DNA from: Antedon mediterranea
Taxonomy: Eukaryota; Echinodermata; Crinoidea; Comatulida; Antedonidae
Reading direction: 5' to 3'
Length of the DNA stretch: 64,000 bases
Assembly: GCF_964355755.1 (NCBI RefSeq)
Contig: NC_092674.1
Coordinates: forward strand, 13,337,001 to 13,401,000
Below the pieces are notes generated by a model. That model saw only the letters and a list, made by a program, of their open reading frames with translations, did no database searches and had not been told where the DNA came from. How positions within the stretch are numbered: position 1 is the stretch's first letter; every line of letters starts with the position of its first letter. Made by a program: the position numbers and the translations under genes. Shown here piece after piece: positions 12,701-24,700 of the stretch.

Positions 12701-15700
12701 TTTGATCTTTGCCAGTGATCCTTTAAAAATTAAGGCCAGTGGAGTAATTCCTATTGGACTAAGTGATCACTTTTTAACGTTTTGTAGACGAAAACGGACT
12801 AATATCATTTCTGGCATACACAGAACAATTGATGTTAGATCAATGAAAAATTACAGTTCTGATTCACTGACTCATATGCTTAATAGTATTGACTGGTCAG
12901 ATTGTATTAGTTTAACTTGTGTTCAATCTTCATGGGATACATTTAAAGATAAGTTTCTGCGTATAATTGATTTAATTGCTCCTAAAAAAAAAGTTAGGGT
13001 TAAAGTAAAAGATCAACCATGGTTTGACTCCGAATTAAGAGATCTTATTAGGCAAAGAGACAAAATGTTAATTAGATATCGTAGTACAAAGGATGTGATG
13101 CATCTCAAAGGTTTTAGAAAACTCCGAAATAGTGTAAATTATAAAATTAAAAAAGCTAAAGTAAATTTTTATTCTGAACAACTTAAAGAAAATAAATACA
13201 AACCAAAACAATTATGGAAAGTTCTTAAAGGTCTTGGAACCTCTAAATCAAATAATAATGAAAAGAAACAGGTTTGTCTTGAGATCAACAATGAATATGT
13301 TCATGATAAGAAAGAAGTTGCTGAAGAGTTTAATTCGTACTTCACCAACGTTGCTGGAGAGCTAGTAAACAAACTTGACCCTCCTAGTAATACTTATAAC
13401 TTGGAACATGTCAATGTCTTTTACAGTAGCAAAGGTGTCTTTCCTAATGATTTTTCTTTCATTGAATTATCTGAAGATAATGTTCTTAAAGCTTTGACAC
13501 AATTATCGACGAGTAAAGCTACCGGAATAGATACTCTACCAGCCAAATTCTTCAAAGATGGGGCTTCTGCAATAGCAAAACCATTAACTCATATTATTAA
13601 GTTGTCCTTCACATCCGGTATTGTACCCAAAGAATGGAAATTAGCGAGAGTCATCCCAATTCACAAAAAGGGTAGTAAAACGGTGGTAGGTAACTATCGT
13701 CCGGTGTCTATACTCTCGGCTTTTTCTAAAGTTGTTGAAAGACTAGTACATGACCAATTGATGGAATACCTTAATTCTAAATCACTTATCTATGATTTCC
13801 AATGTGGGTTCCGAGCAAATTTTTCGACAGATCTTTGTTTAATTCACCTAACTGACCATATTAAAAAGAATTGGGATAAAGGTAATTTAACAGGTATGAT
13901 AGTCTTAGACCTACAAAAGGCTTTCGATACTGTAGACCATCAGATTTTACTAGGCAAAATGAGAGCATTAGGATTGTCCCAAACAGTAATAGGTTGGTTT
14001 AAATCATATTTAACAGATAGATGGCAGGTAGTGGATAATTGTGGTACTCTTTCAACGTGGAAAAAAATAACATGTGGGGTCCCTCAGGGGTCAATATTGG
14101 GCCCACTGTTGTTCTTAATGTATGTGAATGATATGGAATCTGCATTGAGTTGTAAACTGCTCCTTTATGCCGATGATTCTGCTATAGTTGTATCTAATAA
14201 AAGTGTCGCCAATATACAAAATGTATTGTCAAAAGAATTAAAAGCTATTAATTCTTGGTTATTAGATAATAGATTGTCATTGCATCTAGGCAAAACGTAT
14301 TCAATTCTATTTGGATCTAAACGTAAACTCAGAAATCAACAAGAATTGAAAGTTACATGCAATGATTATATAATCACAAACAAACCTACAGTAAGTTATC
14401 TAGGACTTGAACTCGATAACAATCTAACTGGAGATTATATAGGTAAATCAGTTATAAAGAAAGTAAACTCAAGGGTAAAATTTTTATATAGAAATAGAAA
14501 GTACTTAACTTTCAGAGATCTTAAGTTTCTAGCAAATAGTTTGGTGTTATGCCTTTATGATTATGCTTGTAGCGTGTGGTACTCTGGATTAAAAAAAACA
14601 TTAAAAGTTAAATTGCAAACTGCACAAAATAAGACGGTCAGATGTATTCTTGGTCTTGAACCAAGAGATCACATTGGGGCTAATGAATTAAACAAACTGA
14701 ATTGGCTCCCAGTAGACTTAAGAGTTAAACAGATAAAACTTTGTCACATGTATCGTATTATTAATGGATTAAGCCCTACGTTTATGAATGATGGTATTAG
14801 TAGAGCAAATGTAATTCACCAGTACAATACTAGATTTGCAACTCAATCAATTTATAGACCATATATAGGTAACCACTCCCAAACAACCTTTGTTAACACG
14901 GCAATAACGTCATGGAATCACCTGCCAAAATTGATACAGTGTTCAGAAACCATCAATCAATTCAAAAGAAATATCAGGAAACATCTCAAAGAGGTTATGC
15001 TTGAAAGATTATAATTTATATTTATATTGTTACTACATGTGTTATTGTTTATTGTAAATTGTTTATTCTTATGGTGTTTTTATCCTTAAGGGCCACAATG
15101 GAAATAAGTTTGACCTTTGGTTACTTTTTTGTGTTACCCTGAATTCATTCTTTGTATTTTTTTTTTTATGTTGTGTTATTTTATGAATTCGAATAAAGAA
15201 ATGAAAAGAAATGAAAAAGTAATGTCTTCTTTCTTGGGCCCACTCTGTCACGGCAGTTAGTTTCAAAAGATGATTAAATTAAATAATGTATTAATAATTA
15301 TTAGGATGGTATTCATTTGAATAAACGCCTCTCCAATAAAACATCACTTTGAATAATAAACCCCCCCTCCCCACAACCCAACTATCTAATAAACGTCCAT
15401 CCACATATTTATAATAACACAATTATACTATTTGTAGTAGAATTCACCGCACTGTTATCTGCAATTTACCAAGCATTTGTTATTCTTTTTTACCACTTTT
15501 CATATCTATGAGAGGATTTCATTTGATTATAAATGTTACCATATTATTAGAACTAAAAAATTTAACATATATCCCTCAAATAAGCACCTCCCTCAAATGA
15601 CCTCCGCCTCCCCAAAGGGCCCTACCAAACAATAAAAACTATACTTTAAAATGTTATTAATCATCTAAAACACTGTGAAACAAAGTAGTTCAGTTTTACG

Positions 15701-18700
15701 AATGTCAAGGATTTTCAATAATGGTAACCGACAGAAAATGTATAAGGAGAACATTATCATTCCGAGAACCATCGTCTACACTTCCTAGAGGGGGAGCGAG
15801 CGAAGCGAGCTCACCCTCTAGTTGACCAAATTCGCTTCAATCACAACATGTCATCCCCTCCCCTTAAAAACCGTGTCTACAATTGTGTTGTACCATGATA
15901 CCATGATACATAATATGAATCTATTGAGCAACGAAATAGCTAAATTGCCGCAACACACTCCACTGGGACATGAATACCACTGATTTCACATCGTGATATT
16001 CTACAAAACACTTGATTTTCATGTTCCCACCTAAATATCTCGGCTATTATAAATCGGATTCTTTTGGATAGTAGCTCAAAATAAACTGTAGACAATACTG
16101 AACATTATGGTATATGTTTGAAATTGTAAAGTTACAAAAAGTATGTGTCATTTTACGTTTTAAAACTCACCATCCATTGCCCGCTGAAAGTGTGAGGTCA
16201 ATTTTTTACACATTTTCTAAAGCACCACAGTGTTTTATTCACGAACACGGTATTTTTATTCGAGTAATATAATACAGTATGTATAATTTATAGTAGTGTG
16301 TTTTTTTTCGTCTACTTGCTTAATTTCTGTTGCAAAATGCTGTGATGGAAAGGTTGCTTTCCACGTAAGAGCCGATGTTGCTCTGAACCAATACATCTGG
16401 AAACTGAGTTTCACCTGATTGTATTATGTCATAAGTATCTATATACAGTATATACATTTACGTAAGGGCAAAATTCGATAAATCGCGCCTTACTTTTAGA
16501 ATTTGTACTCGATGGTATATAAAGTTGGTTCGTACTTTCGGTACTGATTTTAACCACCTGATGTAACCCTGTTTACTAATTAAATTAAGTTAGATAATTA
16601 GTTATTGACGATTAAAACGAATTTAGGTTCAACGACTTGCCCCAAATAGGGGTGTTTTCTGATTGTGATATACACTGTCTAATGGATGTCCATCTTGAAA
16701 AATACCCGCCACACAAATGCGAGGAGGCTTCGCATTTTCCTATCTCCTCCTACGATAATTGTTTTTAATAGCTGAAAACCAGTTGAACAGCTAGAGTACA
16801 GCATCATAATGTTGAAGACAGGCCGATTTTCTTTAAAAAATACTATTTTGATAGATTTAATATACGTTTATACAAATGTATTGATTTGCGATGAATGGAA
16901 CATCCCAATCTCTCAGTCTGCCAGAGTTTGGTTTAACACAAGTAGGTAAATGTATGAGCCCTTGGTTTAACGCATACGGTAGGTAAATATATCGGCCCTT
17001 TGAGAATGAACTTGCAATACTTTGACAATACTGTAAATCTATATATAAATTATGGTTAATTCTGACATACTGTAGGCGAGCACAATGCAAAAACTTCGGT
17101 ACAAATCTCCGCCTTGGATACCTACCTTATCTATCTCAGATGTACCGCGAAACGTAGATTTGATAACATTAGTTTTCACATCGACCCTATTTTTCCATAT
17201 TTCTATCTTAGGAAGATATTATAATGAGTTTTTTAACACAATTTATGATTTCAACAGTAGATTTTCAACTCAATTTCAATTCTTCCCTGGTCAAAGTAAT
17301 TTCCGGGTTCATCTTGCAACAACCTGGTTTCAACTATTTTCTCTCTTTTATACACAAGGGAGCAGTTAAAATAATAGATTTGACCCTAAAGGTAACTGGA
17401 AACTGGCACTTTCCATCAGTCAATACAGTGTCCCTTTGGAAGAATGAAGCAAAAAACCAATAGTAGGACTGGAACTTAAATTGCATAGCCATTTCAGTGT
17501 TTTGTTTATTTTAGGAACGGACAGCGCTTGTGTGAAGGTACAGTAGTTAAAAAATAAAAATTATACTGCAAATTAATAAAAATCAAATTAAATATACGCC
17601 ATAAAGAATCGGAATATATTGTGGGAAATAGTATTATAAAATTACATAGGGAGATTTGATGATAAGACATTTTGTTTAAAATCGATTGAAATCCTGATAG
17701 TTGATTGAGTATTAGCTGACAGGAATAACTGTAGGCTATCTGTGTCCCGTTAGGACCGAGATGTCTGCCCATGTTGCAAGCCGTAAAGTCTTCTTTCTTG
17801 GGCCACTCTGTCACGGCAGTTAGTTTCAAAAGATGTTTAAATTAAATAATGTATTAATAATTATTAGGATAGTATTTATTTGAATAAACGCCTCTCCAAA
17901 AAAACATCACTTTTAATAATAATCATTATACTATTTGTAGTAGAATTCATCGCACTGTTATCTACAATTTACCAAGCATTTGTAATTCTTTTTTACTACT
18001 TTTCATATCTATTAGAGGATTTCATTTGATTATAAATGTTACCATATTATTAAAACTAAAAAAATTAACATATATCCCTCGAATAAGCATCTCTCTCAAA
18101 TGAATTCCGCCTCCACAAAGGACCCTACAAAACAATAAACACTATACTTTAAAATGTTATTAATCATCTAAAACACTGTGAAACAGAGTAGTTTAGTTTT
18201 ACGAATGTCAAGCACTTTTAATAATGGTAACCGACAGAAAACGTACAAGGAGAACATTTTTATCATTCCGAGAACCATCGTCTACACTTCCTAGAGGGGA
18301 AGCGAGCGAAGCGAGCTCACCCTCTAGTACTAATGAATTATTCATGATTTCTGCCTTAATTGCAAATGATAAAACAAATAACGCGTCCCGTCCAACCGCT
18401 GTGTTCCGCTTTTTATAGTGTTCAAATTAGATTTAAAAACTTCTTCGAGTTCATCATTCTGACTTACTCCTTGCGGGTCTTGCAAACTGTTGGTGCCATC
18501 ACTTTTTAATTTTAAAGTGGAATTCGCGGATAAGCTAAAACACGCAAATAACTGATGATGACAGCAATTTTTACTAGTTGGCCTTTTTTCTACCCAACAA
18601 AGACTGATATTTTCAAAGTATAAATGTAATTTCTGAGGACCTAGTAGCTCTATTCTGTTGTAATTTTATATCTTTTTCAATATATTTACTGTGCACTGTT

Positions 18701-21700
18701 TTATGATGAGTTATGTAGAGATCTACTGTAGCTAAAGTAACCGTCATTAGCGTCGATAGTTCACTATGACAAGAAGCATTACCGTTTTTGATGATCAACT
18801 TTAGATACCATGGTAACCAACGTGGTGATGTTGCAACATGTTAAGATGCATAGCCCTTAATGATTTATATGAAGTATGATTTTCTAAAAAGGAATACTTC
18901 AATAAAAAGTCATAATACTGTAGCTTGAAGCCTTGCAAGTAGGCCTACCAACACAAAGCTTTACTAGAATTTCATAAAATCCACAAGATATAATAATGTT
19001 TGTAGTATGAACCTTGACTTCAACTGATGGAAAGCTAAAGAGACCTATCATCCAACGTCATCTCTAAAGTGAAACTATTTGCCGATTATTGAATTCACTA
19101 CAACACAATTTTTCAAGTACTGAAGACGCTGAAAATTGTAAACAGGCTTGGTAAGCGAACGAGAAAAGGTGTTAAAATGCTAATAAATGCTTCTCCGTGA
19201 TTGTTAAACACAAGAGGACACCAATCATATACGAATACCATCCTTTCCAGTATTTGAACTCAGTCAAATTAGATTGGTCAACCCATATAAACTAAATCAC
19301 AAATAAAGCAAACAGATTACTAAGATTGCGAAAGATAAATCTATAGTACAATTGTAGTAGGAATATTAAACTATAGCGTATAAATATCTTATTCGACCTT
19401 TTAGCTTGAGTAATGTTTTGACGCTTGGCCAAATCACGAATCGGACATGTACATGCTAATATGTGCAGCTAAACACATAACACAATTATACGAGGATGTT
19501 TCGATGCAACCATTAGCCTAACCAGTTTGTGATTTTATGGATTTTAGCACCGCGACCTCTGACTACAGTTGATACAAATTGTTGCTCATTGTTTTATTTA
19601 GCTTAGAAATTATCCTATTATATGCCTAGAAGAATAGGAGTTAGGCCATGTTATATTATATAGGCCAGGAACTTTGTTAACGTCTGCCTTTATTCCATTA
19701 ATCACACATATTGTTAATAAGTCTCTTGAAAGTGGTTCTTTCCCAGAGTCTCTAAAAGTCACCCATGTTTGACCCAAATTGAAAAAAACAGGTCTAGATC
19801 CCGAGAATCTGAAAAACTACAGACCTATCTCGAATCTTAGTTTTTTAGGAAAAATAATTGAGAAGGTCGTTTCTAAACGGATTTTGTCGCATGTACAAAA
19901 ATATGGCCTACTTGATCCGTATCAATCTGCCTACAAAGCGCATCACAGTACTGAAACGGCATTACTTCGTGTAAATAATGACATCCTACGTGGAATGGAT
20001 GATGGAAAGCTAACTGCTCTAGTATTATTATATTTAAGTGCAGCATTTGATACGGTTGATCATTCTGTGTTGCTAAATAGACTCAGTACTTATATTGGTA
20101 TTGAAGGAAATGCACTTGATTGGTGTCGGTCATATTTGGAAAAACGACCTCAACACGTATGTATTAATGGTGATGCTATTTCAAAAGCTTCTTTTCTAAA
20201 CTTTTCGGTCCCACAAGGATCTGTTCTTGGGCCGCAATGGTTTACTTTTTATTTACACCCGATACGGGATATCATAAGTAAATATGATCTGTGCTATCAT
20301 GTTTATGCTGATGATACTCAGATTTATATTTCTTTTAAACCTACTATGAAACACAGTGACATTTCTTTGGAATTGCTCCAACATTGTATCTATGAATTGC
20401 GTGTCTGGATGAAAAACAACTTTCTTAAATTAAATGATGAAACAACAGAATGTGTTCTCTTTGGATCAAAACAGCAGTTGGAAAAACTGCCACCAAGCTT
20501 TATTCACATTGGTGAAACCAAAATTGACCCGGCTAGGCAGGTTAGAAATCTTGGGGTTGAAATGGATGTGGGTATGACTATGATTTCTCATATCTCAAAA
20601 ACTATTTCTGCGTCGTCTTTTCACTTGCGAAACATTCGAAGGATTCGCAAGTTTATAAATGATACAGCAGCTAAACAACTTGTTCATGCTTTTGTCACTT
20701 CACGACTGGATATGGGAAACTCTTTGCTATACGGGCTACCACAAAAACAACTCCACAGGCTCCAACTGATTCAAAATACAGCGGCACGAGTTGATAAAAA
20801 ATTACCAAGATATGGACACATCAAATACTTTCGAAATATTGCATTGGCTCCCTGTTAGGTACCGCATTGTTTTTAAAATATTACTTTTTGTTTTTAAGTC
20901 TATAGATGGCATGGCTCCTGAATATATTTCTGACATGCTTAGGCTGTATGTTCCCGGACGTAATCTGCGTTCTAGTGACTCGCTGCTTCTACATCAGCCT
21001 AAGTCTCACCACTCATGGGGTGACAGAGCATTCTCCGTTACTGCTCCTCGTCTGTGGAATGCTCTACCGAGCTCTATAAGATTTTGCAAAACTGTTGATA
21101 CTTTTAAAAAATTATTAAAAACACATTTATTCATTAAGGCATATGGAAATCATGAGGTTTCTTAAATTTTTTTAGACTTAGAATTGTTTTGTATACCTTT
21201 TCCTGGCCAGCATTATCTTTGGGGTGCCTCTGTCTTGGTTGTTGTCTCTGAGCACCCGGTCGTCTGTGGCAAGGCAAATGTGTATCCTGCTCCTTTGTTT
21301 GGTCAACTAGGTAGGGGTCCGGGACCACGACAGAACGACAACGGATGGGGACCCTCCAAAGAAATTGCATTTTATTTGTCAGGAATGTGTATGATTTATT
21401 TCTTTTTTATTTTTAAATGCGCCTTGAGCACTCTGGAGTGGTATGTGCGCTATAAAAATCTTATTATTATTATTATTATTAATAATTTATTTTGTATGGT
21501 AAATACACATACGCCCGTATTCTTAAACCGGACTTTAGTCGTAGTTCAAGCTAAAACTTGATGAATGACATCATTTTAATTCATAAACCAAACTAAATCG
21601 GGCCAACCTCGACTAAATCGAGACGGATTTTGATAGATTTTTTTAGTCCTCAAGGGGGCAGGCTAAATCGCCGACTAAATAGTATTTAAACGAGGTTTAT

Positions 21701-24700
21701 AAAAAATATAACAGTCATTGAGTTGTTATATTGGCCAGATATTGCAGAATGAAATATCTATTTTTATATTAGCTGAATTAAATATGCATTGGTATAATGT
21801 TGATGCAAATCATGTTTATTTACAACTGTATACAAATTACATAATTTTCTTCGCGCAAGTCACCGATGGAACGTTTATAGCGCTTTCTTGTCACGCTATG
21901 AAGTACGTGATTCGTCGCGATAATACTTTGTTGGAGGCCTAAAATATGGAAGTTTTTGTTTGTTGTTAATAAAAAGTACTTTACTTTTAAATTAATACTG
22001 ATCTTGTTTCAATAATAAACAATTAACATTATTTTTCCTGTACAGTCCTGATGCGTAAAAAGTTTTGTTATAACAAAATGGAAAGTGATATTAATGCGCA
22101 AAATTTCGTCTTTTATCATTGGCCAATTTAAATTTATAATATTTATTAAAATAGCCTTTGTTACCCAGACGTGTGAAACTCGACTAAAGCTCGACTTCAT
22201 TAAGTCGAACTGCAAACTTGGACAACTTCTTTTATGAATCAAATTTGAAGTATTAGCTCGAACTAGTACATTTGGAGTCGAAGTTCGAACTACGACTAAA
22301 TTTCGGTTTAAGAATAACCGACGTAAATGGCTATTTAAATTATATGGAGTAGGGAAATATATTATAAAGAGCGTTTACCTTGGCAATAAGCAATTCAAAG
22401 TTGGATATTTTAAATGTGAACGTACCGTAATCGGTGATACCATACGAAACACACATTTAGCTTTGATTAAATTTAATTCAATAGTTTGGAGTCATTTTAT
22501 AACAAATAATTTCCAGGCTTCGAATTGTATTCGATTAATAATTCAACGTGTCTGTATTATTTGTTCATGTCGACATGTATACTGTTGTACACACAGCCTT
22601 GCCTACACTTATTTATTTACGCCGAAACTTCACTACAGTTCAGTAGAACCTCTCCTTTAGAACACCCTATTCAGGGAACGAGAACTCTGAATGCCAAAAG
22701 AAACAACACTACAAAAGCAAACAGAAAAATGACTAAATATCCATCATTATTAATACTTTGGTACTTTCTCTGGGACGAAATTTTGTATTTTCAATTCTTC
22801 TAGATTTATTCAGTCAGTCCAGATCAATTATTAGGAGACAATTTTCAAAAGTGAGGTTTCAAAGGTGACCTTTTATTAGGTGTTCTTTGTATTCTAAAAC
22901 CACCTGCGGGCGCGACCTAGATTGTACGCGAGCGAATTGAGCAATGCATCTAGTATTATTAAATATCGTCAACAAAATGATAATGTTACTATTGGACAAG
23001 TGGTGGCCAATATAAACATAATAATAACCACCAAATATAATTGTTATTATTGTTACTCACTCTACACAAAGACAATTCCTAAACGAATCGTATAGAGCAA
23101 AAGACAAGCAATGCACCAAACGTTGCCACTTTTAAGAATAAATTGAACAAAATTAACAATTAATTTCGTAAAATCATATTTTGTCATTGTTTACTCTTTT
23201 TGGAAGTCAGCAATACTGATACAGATATATGTAACTTGTATTGTCATACTTTTGTGACGTCTTTTTTGGTACACAATACTTAGTTGCATATTTTCCACTT
23301 GTGGGTTGGTTTAAATAGACGAGGTATTTGTAAAAGGAAAAGTTAGGTTGTGCTCAACGAATGAATAAAGTGAACGGTACCAAGTAAGATGTGTTGTGTA
23401 TTTATATTCTAAGCATAACAATATAAGTACTTTATTACTTGTCTCGCTGTTTGCGTTTTTTCACGTTCGAACACGGTATCGTTGACCTAAACGCAACTCT
23501 ATTAAACTGTTTACCGAGTGTCGCACTGATTGCAACACACTGCGTTGATTGCAAGGTAGCGAACGCCGCCAAGATAATGTAATGTATATTGGCGCAATGT
23601 TCTTAATACCGGGAGTGTGCAATTTAGTGTTTACATTTTGTTGGTAAGTAAGTTTGTGGAGCACATGCTAAGGAAGTTAATAATTTTCTTTTCTTTTAGT
23701 TTTAAACTTTTAAATTTATAATTCGCATTCAATTATCGTACGAAGGAAGACAAATTAAATCCACCACTTTTAAACAAGATGATTAGAACAGAGGTAAAAT
23801 CAACAAAATAATTCTTAAATTATCAATATGTCGGGGAATAAACCCCGACAAATCGTTATAAAACTAGTGTTTTAACCTATGTGTGGTTAGGCCTACATTA
23901 CAAAATTATAATGGAAACCGAATACATTTTCGTCGCAACAGCGATGATTCAACTACAGTAATTGTTGTAAATAGGGGGGGGGGGTGCAAAATTGATAGAT
24001 TAGCTTTTTTCACTTGGCATGCTCTCTTCATTGTTCTTCTAATTCATTTATTCGTTTAAAAAATAAAACAAAAAAATAATATTGTTTGTTTAGTTCAAGC
24101 AAGTTTTACCATTGAAATCTTACCTTTTAATGTATATCTCAATTATAACAATTTTATATATTTTCTTTTTACAAAATTGCTTCAATCGAGTTAAATTTTT
24201 TACTGAACCTTTTGAATTGGCGAGTTATGAATGTTTGCATATTATATTATTTTTATGGTAAATATACACTTTAGTTTGCTGAGATAAGTATATACAATTT
24301 CCAGATATATTAATAGGTAAAATTAAAATATACTTTATTACTTACGTTAGCTTGAAGATTAACATCAGCACCCGACGCAATCAACTTCTGGCAAACAGTG
24401 ACATTGTTGTAATAAGCCCCCCAAAACAATGCCGTGTGACCATGCTATTAAAAATTTAAAAAACAAAATAACTGCAACAATTATCTTTTTCAAACACCAA
24501 TTATTGAAGATTAATCGTGTTAAATTCAATGTTTTGTACTCTTTTATCATCACTAGAGAACAATTGTTTTTTAAATAATCATTATTAATGACTAAATTTA
24601 CTATGTGTTTTAAAATGGAAAATTATTTTGTGTGTGATAGACCCATTTGTTTGGTTTTTGCATCTATATTATTTGCTCTGAAGTCAATACATAAATTTGA

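Larger units (their letters stand above)
11758..15821 (+). mobile_element. Non-autonomous Helitron-like element, copy A (interrupted by a LINE)
   Basis: It begins TCTATATATAAATTATGG directly after an A (11757) and ends CCCTCTAG directly before a T (15822). Copies B and C share both ends and those flanking bases. Its own length is about 1.32 kb once the LINE at 12482-15218 and one 5-bp duplicate are subtracted. The last 37 bp form a hairpin with CTAGAGGG pairing with CCCTCTAG, plus an inner GAGC/GCTC pair. No Rep/helicase frame is present, so it would depend on an autonomous relative. Confidence 0.8.
19278..24240. repeat. Duplicated segment, copy 2 (carries a LINE insertion)
   Basis: Collinear with 3028-6296 from CAACCCATATAAAC to GAATGTTTGCATA. 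The match is interrupted from 19678 to about 21490 by a LINE fragment that copy 1 lacks. The same foldback element is present (21511-22324). A poly-G tract lies near 23975. Confidence 0.8.
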
